Part shown: in pieces, positions 8,138-16,592 of the stretch
Numbering within the stretch: the first letter of the stretch is position 1
How the letters are laid out: each line of letters starts with the position of its first letter
Translations under genes and position numbers: made by a program
Notes under the pieces: model-generated
What the model was told of the DNA's origin: nothing
The model's database searches: none
Seen by the model: only the letters and a program-made list of their open reading frames with translations
Source: Fen-999 sp964530115
Lineage (GTDB): Bacteria > Pseudomonadota > Gammaproteobacteria > Burkholderiales > Rhodocyclaceae
Direction of reading: 5' to 3'
DNA: 50,188 nucleotides
Assembly (NCBI GenBank): GCA_964530115.1
Contig: CAZGYD010000098.1
Span: 1 to 50,188 of the forward strand

Positions 8138-9451
8138 ATGAAAGCACGCAAGCTGGTTCTCTCGGCCGCCCTGGCGGCGATGCTGTCGGCCCCGGTCATG
8201 GCGGCGGAGCAGTTCTTCCCGGTGCTCGTCTATCGCACCGGCGCCTATGCACCCAACGGCACCCCCTGGGCCAACGGCTATGTCGATTACCTGAAGCTGG
8301 TCAACGCCAGGGGCGGCATCAACGGCGTCAAGATCACCTTCGAGGAGTGCGAGTTCGGCTACGCGACGGACCGCGGTGTCGAATGCTACGAACGGCTCAA
8401 GGGCAAGGGCGGCGGGGCGACGGTGTTCCAGCCCCTGTCGACCGGTGTCACCTTCGCGCTGACCGAGAAGGCGCCCGTGGACAAGATTCCGCTGATCACC
8501 GCAGGCTACGGCCGCAGTGAATCGCAGAACGGCGCGGTGTTCGCCTGGAACTTCCCGCTCCTCGGCACCTACTGGGTCGGCGCCGACGTCGCCATCCAGC
8601 ACATCGCCAGGAAGGAGGGCGGGCTCGACAAGCTGAAGGGCAAGAAGATCGCGCTGGTCTATCACGACAGCCCCTATGGCAAGGAGCCGATCCCGTTGCT
8701 GCAGGAGCGGGCGAAGATGCACGGCTTCGACGTCATGCTGTTGCCCGTCGCGCATCCGGGCGTCGAGCAGAAGGCGACCTGGCTGCAGATCCGTCAGCAG
8801 CGCCCGGACTACGTGCTGCTCTGGGGCTGGGGCGTGATGAATTCCACCGCGCTCAAGGAGGCGCAGGCGACCGGCTACCCGCGCGAGAAGATGTACGGCA
8901 TCTGGTGGGCCGGCGCCGAGCCGGACGTCAAGGACGTCGGCGAAGGCGCCAAGGGCTACAACGCGCTGGCGCTCCAGCACGGCGCGGAGCCGAACGCCAA
9001 GGTGGTCAAGGAGGTGCTCGACAACCTGCACGCCAAGGGCCAGGGCACGGGCCCGAAGGAGGAGGTCGGCAGCGTGCTCTACATGCGCGGCCTGATCTCG
9101 GCGATGCTCGGTGTCGAGGGCGTGCGCCGCGCGCAGGAGCGCTACGGCAAGGGCAAGGTGATGACCGGCGAGCAGGTGCGCTGGGGTCTCGAGAATCTCG
9201 ATCTCGACCAGAAGAAGCTCGACGCCCTGGGCTTCGCCGGCGTGATGCGGCCGGTGCAGACTTCCTGCCTCGACCACATGGGCTCGTCGTGGGTGCGCGT
9301 GCATACCTGGAACGGCAGCAAGTGGGAATTCACCTCCGACTGGTATCAGGCCGACGAGAAGGTGATCCGGCCGATGGTGATGCTCGCCTCCGGCAGGTAC
9401 GCGGAGGAGAAGAAGATCAGGCCGCGTACGCCCGAAGAGTGCAAGCAGTGA
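8138..9451 (+). CDS. Periplasmic substrate-binding protein of a branched-chain-type ABC transporter
   Basis: 437 residues of the Peripla_BP_6 type. A signal peptide is plain (MKARKLVLSAALAAMLSAPV, cleavage likely after VMA, mature start AEQFFP). The mature protein has the two-lobe pattern: YVDYLKLVNARGGINGVKI near the N-terminus, KKIALVYHDSPYGKEPIPL in the middle, and FTSDWYQADEKVI near the end. Three cysteines in the mature part could form a disulfide. At 437 residues it is longer than LivK of enterobacteria (about 370), like binding proteins linked to aromatic or long organic acids. AAGGAGGAG precedes the ATG. It hands the ligand to LivHM. Confidence 0.93.
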   Translation: MKARKLVLSAALAAMLSAPVMAAEQFFPVLVYRTGAYAPNGTPWANGYVDYLKLVNARGGINGVKITFEECEFGYATDRGVECYERLKGKGGGATVFQPLSTGVTFALTEKAPVDKIPLITAGYGRSESQNGAVFAWNFPLLGTYWVGADVAIQHIARKEGGLDKLKGKKIALVYHDSPYGKEPIPLLQERAKMHGFDVMLLPVAHPGVEQKATWLQIRQQRPDYVLLWGWGVMNSTALKEAQATGYPREKMYGIWWAGAEPDVKDVGEGAKGYNALALQHGAEPNAKVVKEVLDNLHAKGQGTGPKEEVGSVLYMRGLISAMLGVEGVRRAQERYGKGKVMTGEQVRWGLENLDLDQKKLDALGFAGVMRPVQTSCLDHMGSSWVRVHTWNGSKWEFTSDWYQADEKVIRPMVMLASGRYAEEKKIRPRTPEECKQ

Positions 9452-9505
9452 GCGCCTGAGCCTTCGCCCGCCGCCTGCGCGGCGGGCGTCCCCGGAGCCC
9501 CAGCC

Positions 9506-10321
9506 ATGAGCGAAACCGGCAACGTCCTGCTCAACGTCAACAGCATCGAGGTCATCTACAACCACGTGATCCTCGTGCTCAAGGGCGTCTCCTTCGTTGT
9601 CCCCGAGGGCGGCATCGTGGCGCTGCTGGGCGGCAACGGCGCGGGCAAGACGACGACGCTGCGTGCGGTGAGCAACCTGCTCAAGGGCGAGCGCGGCGAG
9701 GTGACCAAGGGCAGCATCGAGCTCGCCGGAGAGCGCATCGAGGCGCTGACGCCGGCCGACCTCGTCAGGCGCGGCGTCATCCAGGTGATGGAAGGCCGCC
9801 ACTGCTTCGGCCACCTGACCATCGAGGAGAACCTGCTCACCGGCGCCTACACGCGGCGGGACGGCAAGGCCGCGGTGGCCGCGACGCTGGAGAAAGTGTA
9901 TAGCTACTTCCCGCGCCTGAAGACGCGCCGCACCAGCCAGGCGGCCTACACCTCGGGCGGCGAGCAGCAGATGTGCGCGATCGGTCGGGCGCTGATGGCC
10001 AATCCGAGGATGGTGCTGCTCGATGAGCCCTCGATGGGTCTGGCGCCGCAGATCGTCGACGAGGTGTTCGGCATCGTCAAGGATCTCAACCAGAAGGAGG
10101 GCGTCACCTTCCTGCTCGCCGAGCAGAACACCAACATGGCGCTGCGCTACGCCGACTTCGGCTACATCCTCGAAAACGGCCGCGTGGTGATGGAGGGCGC
10201 CGCCGACGAGCTGCGCAACAACGAGGACGTCAAGGAGTTCTACCTCGGCATCTCGACGCACGGCCGCAAGAGCTTCCGCGAAGTGAAGCACTACCGGCGG
10301 CGCAAGCGGTGGCTCGCATGA
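9506..10321 (+). CDS. livF: Branched-chain-type ABC transporter ATP-binding protein LivF
   Basis: 271 residues. Walker A GGNGAGKTT is at about 42-50, signature YTSGGEQQM at about 149-157, Walker B MVLLDEPSMGLAP at about 170-182, and the switch region is LLAEQN. The C-terminus is extended compared with the usual 235-240 residues by a basic tail (KSFREVKHYRRRKRW). This extended form is typical of LivF copies found next to PaaK-like ligases. It lies 54 bp after the binding-protein gene and completes the transporter. Confidence 0.94.
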   Translation: MSETGNVLLNVNSIEVIYNHVILVLKGVSFVVPEGGIVALLGGNGAGKTTTLRAVSNLLKGERGEVTKGSIELAGERIEALTPADLVRRGVIQVMEGRHCFGHLTIEENLLTGAYTRRDGKAAVAATLEKVYSYFPRLKTRRTSQAAYTSGGEQQMCAIGRALMANPRMVLLDEPSMGLAPQIVDEVFGIVKDLNQKEGVTFLLAEQNTNMALRYADFGYILENGRVVMEGAADELRNNEDVKEFYLGISTHGRKSFREVKHYRRRKRWLA

Positions 10322-10333
10322 GCGCGCCGCAGG

Positions 10334-10363
10334 GCCGTCCCGGCGGTCGCCAGCCGGGACGGC
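10334..10363. repeat. Perfect 11-bp-stem hairpin in the livF-paaK gap (REP-like)
   Basis: GCCGTCCCGGC (10334-10344) pairs exactly with GCCGGGACGGC (10353-10363) around an 8-nt loop. No U-run follows, so it is not a standard terminator. The same GCCGGGACGGC string is at 1700-1710 inside hairpin element B, and GGCCGTCCCAAG opens copy 2 at 6896, so it is probably a short member of that family. Confidence 0.6.
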
Positions 10364-10382
10364 GAGGGGGGAGGGCGATCCC

Positions 10383-11621
10383 ATGGTGACCGATTGCTTC
10401 GATCCGCGCGAGACGCGCGACCCCGACGAGCGCGAGCGCGATCTGTTCGCCCGTCTGCCGGCGCAGATCGCCCACGCGAAAACTCAGTCGTCGTACTACG
10501 CCAGGGTGCTGGCCGAGGTTGACCCTTCGGCCGTCGTTTCGCGCGAGGCGCTGGCGCGGCTGCCGGTGCTGCGCAAGCATTCGCTGATCGGCTTGCAGAA
10601 GTCCGCGCCGCCCTTCGGCGGTCTGGCGGGGGCGCCGCTCGCGCGGCTCGCGCAGGTGTTCGCATCGCCGGGGCCGATCTACGAGGCGGATGGCGGCGAG
10701 GAAGACGCGTGGCGCTTCGTCCGCGGCATGTACGCGGCGGGCATTCGCCCGGGCGAGCTCGTCTACAACACGTTCTCCTATCACTTCACGCCCGGCGGAT
10801 TCATGGCCCACGGTGGCGCGAGGAAGCTCGGCTGCCCCGTGTTCGCCGCGGGCACGGGCCAAAGCGAGCTGCAGGTGCAAACGATCGAGGCGCTGCGGCC
10901 TGCGGCCTATGTCGGCACGCCCTCCTTCCTCAGGATCCTGATCGAGAAGGCCGACGAGCTGGGCGCGGACATTTCCTCGCTGAAGAAGGCGGTCGTTTCC
11001 GGCGAGGCGCTCTTCCCCGCGCAGAAGCAGCTCTTCCTCGAGCGCGGCATCGACGTCCATCAGGTCTTCGCCACGGCCGACATCGGCATGATCGCCTTCG
11101 AGACGCCGGCGCACGAGGGACTCGTGCTCGACGAGGACCTGATCCTGGAGATCGTCCGCCCCGGCACGGGCGATCCGGTGGCCGAGGGCGAGGTCGGCGA
11201 GATGGTCGTCACCACCTTCAACCGCCACTATCCGCTGCTGCGCTTCGCCACCGGCGACATGACGGCGGTCCTGCCCGGCACGTCGCCGTGCGGGCGCACC
11301 AACACGCGCATCCGCGGCTGGCTCGGCCGCGCCGACCAGACGACGAAGGTCAAGGGCATGTTCGTCCATCCCGAGCAGGTCGAGGCCGTGCGCCGCCGCC
11401 ATCCGGAAATCCTGCGTGCCCGGCTCGTCGTCACCAATCCCGGCGGCGGCGACGTGATGACCCTCCACTGCGAGACGGCCGCACCCTCCGAGGCGCTCGG
11501 GGCCGCCATCGTCGGCAGCATCCGCGAAGTCACCAAGCTGCGCGGGGAAGTCGCCTTCGCCGGGCCCGGCAGCCTGCCGAACGACGGCAAGGTGATCAGC
11601 GACGAGCGCAAGTACGACTGA
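10383..11621 (+). CDS. PaaK-like phenylacetate-CoA ligase family protein
   Basis: 412 residues of the adenylate-forming PaaK group (true PaaK is about 430-440). Visible family blocks are YNTFSYHFTPGGFMAHGGAR (about 128-147), EALRPAAYVGTPSFLRILIE, GEVGEMVVTTFNRHYPLLRF followed by ATGDMT (about 276-301), and the C-terminal GRADQTTKVKGMFVHPEQV. These support an acyl-adenylate/CoA ligase for an aryl or related acid. It closes the liv operon, so the operon carries one adenylating enzyme at each end. The substrate is unknown. Residues about 33-41 are encoded by DNA resembling R26, but they also fit the family consensus. Confidence 0.9.
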   Translation: MVTDCFDPRETRDPDERERDLFARLPAQIAHAKTQSSYYARVLAEVDPSAVVSREALARLPVLRKHSLIGLQKSAPPFGGLAGAPLARLAQVFASPGPIYEADGGEEDAWRFVRGMYAAGIRPGELVYNTFSYHFTPGGFMAHGGARKLGCPVFAAGTGQSELQVQTIEALRPAAYVGTPSFLRILIEKADELGADISSLKKAVVSGEALFPAQKQLFLERGIDVHQVFATADIGMIAFETPAHEGLVLDEDLILEIVRPGTGDPVAEGEVGEMVVTTFNRHYPLLRFATGDMTAVLPGTSPCGRTNTRIRGWLGRADQTTKVKGMFVHPEQVEAVRRRHPEILRARLVVTNPGGGDVMTLHCETAAPSEALGAAIVGSIREVTKLRGEVAFAGPGSLPNDGKVISDERKYD

Positions 11622-11636
11622 AGGGCGGCGCCCCAC

Positions 11637-11662
11637 GAAACTCAGCCGTCGTAACACGCCAG
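11637..11662 (+). repeat. R26 dispersed repeat, copy 3
   Basis: Begins GAAACTCAGCCG and ends GTAACACGCCAG, 15 bp after the PaaK-like stop. It is preceded by GCCCCAC, as is copy 1. It lies in the gap before the AEC transporter gene. Confidence 0.85.
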
Positions 11663-11692
11663 GCGCTTTGGCACGCGTGATATAAGTCGCGG

Positions 11693-12589
11693 ATGCAAAC
11701 CGCGCTGGCGCTCTTGCCCGATTTCCTGCTCATCCTGCTCGGCCACGCGCTGCGCCGCTGGCTGCATCTGGGCGACCATTTCTGGAGCGGCCTCGAGAAG
11801 CTCGTGTACTTCGTGCTCTTTCCGGCCCTGCTGTTCAACTCGCTGGCGCGCGCCCAGCTCGCCTTTGCCACCGCGGCGCCGATGCTGCTCGCCGGCCTGC
11901 TCGTCATGGCGACGGGCATGGCGCTCGGCCTCGCCGCGCGCTGGCTGTTCCCGATGCCCTTCGCTTCCTTCGCCTCGCAGTTCCAGTGCGCGTTCCGCTT
12001 CAACACCTACATCGGCCTCGCGGTCGCGGCGAAGCTCTACGGCACGGCCGGCATCGCGGCGATGGGCCTGCTCTCGGGAGCCATGGTGCCGCCGGCGAAC
12101 ATCGCCGCGGTGGGCATGCTCGCCCGCAACGGCGGCGCCGGCATGTGGCGTGAGTTGTCCCGCAATCCCCTGGTCCTGGCGACGCTCGCCGGCCTCGCAT
12201 GGAACGTCACGGGCATGCCGCTGCCCGGGCCGGCGGCCCAGTTCCTCGGCCGTCTGGCGGAGGCGGCGATCGCGCTGGGGCTCCTGGCCGTGGGCGCCGC
12301 GCTCAAGCTCGATGGCCGTCCCGGCGGGGGCTACCGGGCCGCGGCGTGGTTCCTCGCCGTGAAACTCGTCGCGCTGCCGCTCTCGGCGTTGGCTCTCGCC
12401 AGGATGCTCGGGCTCTCCGGCCTGCACTTCGACATGGTGCTGGTCTACGCCGCGCTGCCGACCGCGAGCTCCGCCTACATCCTCGCCCAGCGGATGGGCG
12501 GCGATGGCCGCAGCGTCGCTTGGCTCATCTCCGCGAGCACGTTGCTGGCGATGGTGACGCTACCCCTTTGGCTTGCGTTTGCGCGTTGA
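11693..12589 (+). CDS. AEC-family (auxin efflux carrier type) transporter
   Basis: 298 residues, hydrophobic throughout with about ten membrane helices in two five-helix halves. Family features are LEKLVYFVLFPALLFNSLAR near residues 40-60, FRFNTYIGLAVAAKLYGTAG in the middle and MVLVYAALPTASSAYILAQR near the end. AEC proteins are inner-membrane secondary carriers, often for malate, malonate or other organic anions. The closeness to the ligase operon is suggestive only. Its last 30 bp overlap the end of phaM on the other strand. Confidence 0.9.
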   Translation: MQTALALLPDFLLILLGHALRRWLHLGDHFWSGLEKLVYFVLFPALLFNSLARAQLAFATAAPMLLAGLLVMATGMALGLAARWLFPMPFASFASQFQCAFRFNTYIGLAVAAKLYGTAGIAAMGLLSGAMVPPANIAAVGMLARNGGAGMWRELSRNPLVLATLAGLAWNVTGMPLPGPAAQFLGRLAEAAIALGLLAVGAALKLDGRPGGGYRAAAWFLAVKLVALPLSALALARMLGLSGLHFDMVLVYAALPTASSAYILAQRMGGDGRSVAWLISASTLLAMVTLPLWLAFAR

Positions 12590-12976
12590 GGCGGTGCGCT
12601 TGGGGCCGGCGGCGGCGTCCGCGGCCGGCTTTGCCGCCGGCGCCGGTTCGGGCGGGGTCGCCGGCATCATGTGCCACGGCCAGAGCGCGGCATCGAGGAA
12701 GGGGTTGCGGGGGGCTTCGCCTTCGGCCACCTGCTGGCTCATGGTCTGCAAGGTCATCAACGTCGCGCGCTGCATCTCCAGGCCCTGGATGGTCATCTGC
12801 AGCATCGACAGGTTGCTCTTCAACCAGCCTTCCACCGCCTTCAGGTCGGCGATCCGCTTGCCGAGCTCGTCGGTATCGACCGTCGGTGCGACCATGCCCG
12901 GCAGCGGGAAACCCAGGTTCTCCCAAAAGCCCTTCAGGAACTCGAGCGGATCCTGGCTCGTCTCGGATGCGGTCAT
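12560..12976 (-). CDS. phaM: PhaM, polyhydroxyalkanoate granule-associated regulatory protein
   Basis: 138 residues. The N-terminal half holds DPLEFLKGFWENLGFPLPGM and the helical ELGKRIADLKAVEGWLKSNL plus MQRATLMTLQTM, the pattern of betaproteobacterial PhaM. The C-terminal 35 residues are Pro/Ala-rich and end in a basic tract (KRTASTRKRKPKG). In Ralstonia, PhaM activates PHA synthase PhaC and tethers granules to the nucleoid through such a tail (family knowledge). ATG 12976 is preferred over the longer open frame because GAGGAGAAG lies just ahead. No phaC or phaB is in the window. Confidence 0.85.
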   Translation of the reverse strand: MTASETSQDPLEFLKGFWENLGFPLPGMVAPTVDTDELGKRIADLKAVEGWLKSNLSMLQMTIQGLEMQRATLMTLQTMSQQVAEGEAPRNPFLDAALWPWHMMPATPPEPAPAAKPAADAAAGPKRTASTRKRKPKG

Positions 12977-13117
12977 GGCTTCTCCTCGCGGCGAGTGGCT
13001 GACCCGGCCATTATGGCATCGCCGGTCGGCCACGGCCAACGGCTTTCGCGAGCGGGCGAACCGTTTGCCGCGGATTCACGCTAGACTGCCAGATGTCATA
13101 TCGTCGTGGGGGCCGTG

Positions 13118-13753
13118 ATGCTCAAGCTCCTGGTCATCGAAGATCACGCCATGGTCAGGGAAGCGCTGCTGCAAACCCTGAAGGGACTCGATACGGAAGT
13201 CGTCACCGTGGGCGCCGCCGACGCGGACAGCGCCCTGCAGATGTTGAGCATTTACGACGACATCGATCTCGTCCTGCTCGATCTCATGCTCCCGGACACC
13301 AGCGGAATGGCGCTGCTCGGCGTATTGCGCAAGCGCTATCCGGCCATCCCGGTGGTGATCCTCTCGGCGCTCGACGACGCCGACACGGTCGATCGCGCGC
13401 TGCGCCAGGGCGCAGCCGGCTTCGTGCCCAAATCGAGCTCGACCGAGACGATGATGGGCGCCTTGCGCGAGGTGCTGGCCGGAGAGATCTACGTCCCCCA
13501 GCGCCTGCGCGAACAGATCGCCCGCGACCGCGGCCGTGGCCGCACCGCCGCTGAGCGCTACGGCCTGACGCCCGGGCAGGCGCGCGTGCTGGAACTGCTG
13601 GCACAGGGAAAGACGAACCGCCAGATCGCCGAAATGCTCGCGGTCACCGAGGGCACGGTGAAGATCCATGTCTCGGCGATCCTCAAGGCGATGAAGGTCG
13701 CCAACCGCTCGCAGGCGCTCCTGCTGGCAAAGAAGGAACGGCTCAGGTTCTGA
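13118..13753 (+). CDS. NarL/LuxR-type response regulator
   Basis: 211 residues. The receiver domain has the acidic pair IEDH, phosphoacceptor Asp55 in LVLLDLMLPDTSG, the switch Ser in VVILSALDD and Lys in GFVPKSS. The output domain is a LuxR-type helix-turn-helix: YGLTPGQARVLELLAQGKTN, then EGTVKIHVSAILKAMKVANR. GTG codons at 13106 and 13115 are also possible; ATG 13118 gives the standard MLKLLVIEDH start with a GGGGG stretch ahead of it. It is convergent with the sensor kinase gene, their ends overlapping by 11 bp, so the two probably form one signalling pair. Confidence 0.92.
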   Translation: MLKLLVIEDHAMVREALLQTLKGLDTEVVTVGAADADSALQMLSIYDDIDLVLLDLMLPDTSGMALLGVLRKRYPAIPVVILSALDDADTVDRALRQGAAGFVPKSSSTETMMGALREVLAGEIYVPQRLREQIARDRGRGRTAAERYGLTPGQARVLELLAQGKTNRQIAEMLAVTEGTVKIHVSAILKAMKVANRSQALLLAKKERLRF

Positions 13754-15695
13754 GGGTGCCTTCCCCGGCGGGCGCCTCGGCATCGAGAGCCAGCGCCTGT
13801 TCCTCCTCCTCGTGCAGCAGATGGTGCAGCAACGCGCGCAGGCGCGCCGGTCGCAGCGGCAGCGGAATGCGGCCCGCGACGGGCAGCCCGGCCGGATCGT
13901 CCGACGGCCCGTCGCCGAGCACGAGTATCCTCGCGCCCCCCGTCTGCGCTCGCGCTTTCTCCGACAGTTGCGGCAGAGACGTGGCGTCGCAGATCAACAG
14001 GGCCGGGTGCCGGGCGAGGAAGCGGCGGGCGTCATCGGCCGAGCAGAGACACTGGCGTTCGTAGCCCCAGGAATCGAGGTAGGCACAAACCTCGTTGCAC
14101 AGGGCGATCTCGGTCGTCAGCACGCCGATCCCCGCGCCAAAGGCCGGACCCGGCGGCGGGGCGGCCATCGCCTCCTGTGCCGGCGCCGCCCGCGGAACGA
14201 GAATCGAGAACACCGAGCCGCGCCCCGGCCTCGAACTCACGCCGACCGGATGGTCGAGCAGTTTGCTAAGGCGGGCGACGATGGCCAGCCCGAGGCCCAG
14301 CCCCTTCGAAGGGTCGCGTTCCTGGTTGCCCACCTGGTAGAACTCCTCGAAGATCGCCTGCCGATGGGCGGGATCGATGCCGATGCCCGTATCCCAAACC
14401 TCGATGCTGACGCGCTCGCCGCGCACGCGCGCGCCGAGCAGGATGCCGCCGTGATGCGTGTAGCGGATGGCGTTGCCGACCAGATTGCCGATCATGCGCC
14501 GGAGCAGGTGGGGATCCGTGTCGATCCAGAGCGAGGTCGGATGACAGATCAACCGGATCCCCTTCGCCTCGGCGCTCTGGCGATGCGCATCGATGACCGA
14601 TTCGAGCAGCGGCCCGAGCGCCACGGTTTCGCGCTGGGGATGCACCGCGGCCACGTCCAGCCGCGAGACCTCGAGCAGGGCATCGAGCATCTCGGTCATC
14701 GCCCTCGCGGCATTGACGATCCGCGTTGCGAGCCGGCGCTGCCGGGGGCTGGCGGTGGTGAGCAGTTCGGCGGCGAACAGGCTGAGCGCATGGAGCGGCT
14801 GGCGCAGGTCGTGGCTGGCCGCGGCGAGGAAGCGCGACTTGTCCCGGCTCGCGCGTTCGGCTTCCTCCTGCTTGGCCTGGCTGATCTCGAGCTGCCTCGC
14901 CAGCTCCTCCTCGCTGTGGGCCAGCGCACGTGCGGAGCGCCGGTGCCCGGCATCCAGCGCGGCGGCCATTTCGTTGAAGCCGCTCTCGAGCGACGCGAGG
15001 GTGCCCGAGGCGTGCGGCGTGATGCGCACGTCGAGTTCACCGGAACGGATGCGCGAGACCGCCTCCTCGAGCGCGAGCACGGGCTCGAAGACGTCGCGGC
15101 CGAGGCGGCGGGCGAGCAGCAGCGCGGCAACCAGCACCGCGCACGTGGTCAGGAGGGTGACCACGAGGATTTCCTGTTTCCGGGCATCGAGATTCGCCCG
15201 CGACAACTCGACCACCACGTGACCGAGGCTCGCCCCGCGTGGCCCGCTCGTGGCCGGCGATGCCGGCGTGAAAGGATCCTCGAACGAGAGGCTGGGATGC
15301 CGGATCGCCGCCGAAAAGATCTCCCGGCGGCCAACCCGGCGGTGCCCGTCGGGATGGACGGGTGGGCCACCGAACTCATCGATCGGCGTGGGGATGCCGA
15401 CGGACGCGAGCACCGTGCCGTTGGCATCGTAGATCGCGACCGCGACGACCTCCCGGTCGCTGGCGGCCGCCTTGACCAGGCGGGCGAGCTCGGGGCGATT
15501 GCCTGAAAACACGCCGTATTCGGCTGCCGGCGAGAGTTGGCGGACTAGGGACTGGCCGCGTTCGTTCAACGCCTTTTCGACGTCGTCATAGCGCAGGAAA
15601 AGGAAATAGCCGGTCAGCGCCAGCGCGATGACGGCTGCCGGCGCCAGAGCCAGGAAAACGACCCGCTGTCTGAAACCCCTCGGGAGTAGCCTCAT
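13743..15695 (-). CDS. Membrane sensor histidine kinase with a C-terminal receiver-like domain
   Basis: 650 residues. A membrane helix lies at about 10-32, a periplasmic sensor region at about 33-175 and a second helix at about 178-200. Then come a HAMP segment (EEAVSRIRSGELDVRI), a short coiled coil, and the HisKA block SHDLRQPLHALSLFAAELL with His295. The HATPase domain shows GNLVGNAIRYTHHGG, DTGIGID and GLGLGLAI. Residues about 525-640 look like a weak receiver domain: it has ICDATSLPQ at the usual Asp position but lacks the normal acidic pair and Lys context, so phosphotransfer there is doubtful. The cognate regulator is the convergent gene at 13118. The signal is unknown. Confidence 0.9.
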   Translation of the reverse strand: MRLLPRGFRQRVVFLALAPAAVIALALTGYFLFLRYDDVEKALNERGQSLVRQLSPAAEYGVFSGNRPELARLVKAAASDREVVAVAIYDANGTVLASVGIPTPIDEFGGPPVHPDGHRRVGRREIFSAAIRHPSLSFEDPFTPASPATSGPRGASLGHVVVELSRANLDARKQEILVVTLLTTCAVLVAALLLARRLGRDVFEPVLALEEAVSRIRSGELDVRITPHASGTLASLESGFNEMAAALDAGHRRSARALAHSEEELARQLEISQAKQEEAERASRDKSRFLAAASHDLRQPLHALSLFAAELLTTASPRQRRLATRIVNAARAMTEMLDALLEVSRLDVAAVHPQRETVALGPLLESVIDAHRQSAEAKGIRLICHPTSLWIDTDPHLLRRMIGNLVGNAIRYTHHGGILLGARVRGERVSIEVWDTGIGIDPAHRQAIFEEFYQVGNQERDPSKGLGLGLAIVARLSKLLDHPVGVSSRPGRGSVFSILVPRAAPAQEAMAAPPPGPAFGAGIGVLTTEIALCNEVCAYLDSWGYERQCLCSADDARRFLARHPALLICDATSLPQLSEKARAQTGGARILVLGDGPSDDPAGLPVAGRIPLPLRPARLRALLHHLLHEEEEQALALDAEAPAGEGTLRT

Positions 15696-15762
15696 GGGGC
15701 CGAGATTCTCCGGGCCCGGGAGCAGGCCGGCAAGCCGTTGCCGTGGATGACGGCCGTTCCGG

Positions 15763-15860
15763 CTGGCGTGTTACGGCGGCTGACCAGCCCAAAGGGCGCA
15801 GGACGCCGCGCAGCGGCGGTCCCGAGCAAGGCGAGGGATGGGGCGCAGCCCCACAGTTTC
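15763..15860 (-). repeat. R26 repeat, copy 4, split by a 72-nt hairpin cassette
   Basis: The left part CTGGCGTGTTAC...GGCTGA (15763-15783) and the right part GTTTC (15856-15860) are the two ends of R26 in reverse orientation. The 72 bases between them are three stem-loops: GCCC-AAA-GGGC, GCCGC-GCA-GCGGC and TGGGGC-GCA-GCCCCA. The element abuts the stop codon of the ParA-like gene. The same cassette, doubled, is found in coaX at 34563-34732. Confidence 0.8.
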
Positions 15861-15861
15861 G

Positions 15862-16539
15862 TCAGGCCGCCTGATGGGCGAGTCCGGACGGCTCGGTAGC
15901 CACTGCCGTCGCGTGGGCGTGCGCCGCCCCGTCCCACGGGATCTGCAACAGGTCCAGCACCTGCCGGGCCGCGGCACGGCTGGCGTTGGCGAGCGGCGTC
16001 GGCAGGGCCGGGGGGATCTGGCGCTGGAGCAGCAGCTTCGTCGCCGAGAGGGCGAAGACCGGATCGAGGATGCGGTCGCGGTAGTGGCCGAGCATGTCCG
16101 CGACCATCCGCTCCGCCGCCTCGCGCGCCCATGGGTTGGTCGGCCACTGGCTGGGGACTGCGTAGGCGCGGGGAAACATTTCCAGGTCGCGGATGACGGT
16201 CCGGATGTCCTCGTGCGAATCGCGGAAAGGCAGCAGGACGAGATCGGCCAGGCCATAGAGTCTGCGGTCCATTTCCGTCCGGTTGCCGCCGCCGTCGATG
16301 ACGCCCATCCAGGCCTTGAGCGAGCGGATCTTGTCGACGACCTTCGCCAGCGCCTCGCGGGATCTTGCGTCGGCGACCAGGTAGCGGCGCCCCGACGGCG
16401 ACAGGGGCTCCCGGTGGGTGTCGGTGAGTACGCAGACCGAATGATGACCAAGCAGGCCGAGCCCCTGGCAGAGCATGTGCGAGAGCGTGGTCTTGCCCGT
16501 ACCGCCCTTGTTGCCGATGACGCAGATGATGTCAGCCAT
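15862..16539 (-). CDS. ParA/MinD-like ATPase without a visible partner
   Basis: 225 residues. A deviant Walker A GNKGGTGKTT (about 9-18), with the signature Lys at the third position, marks the ParA/MinD group. WMGVIDGGGNRTEMDRRLYG holds the Walker A' region, and LADLVLLPFRDSHEDI is the Walker B-adjacent strand. No ParB, MinE or BcsE-like gene is next to it, so the cargo is unknown. The open frame continues upstream, but ATG 16539, after a GGAGAACC stretch, gives the normal MADIICVIGNKGG start. The C-terminal 60 residues are helical and do not match chromosome-partition ParA closely. Confidence 0.85.
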   Translation of the reverse strand: MADIICVIGNKGGTGKTTLSHMLCQGLGLLGHHSVCVLTDTHREPLSPSGRRYLVADARSREALAKVVDKIRSLKAWMGVIDGGGNRTEMDRRLYGLADLVLLPFRDSHEDIRTVIRDLEMFPRAYAVPSQWPTNPWAREAAERMVADMLGHYRDRILDPVFALSATKLLLQRQIPPALPTPLANASRAAARQVLDLLQIPWDGAAHAHATAVATEPSGLAHQAA

Positions 16540-16592
16540 GGGTTCTCCGCTGCCCGGCGCAGTGAAACGACGCCTCATGCATTGCCAGCGGA

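Noticed and set aside
7997..10384. Long minus-strand frame opposite the binding protein and livF
   Set aside because: Same high-GC shadow effect; both plus-strand genes are certain.
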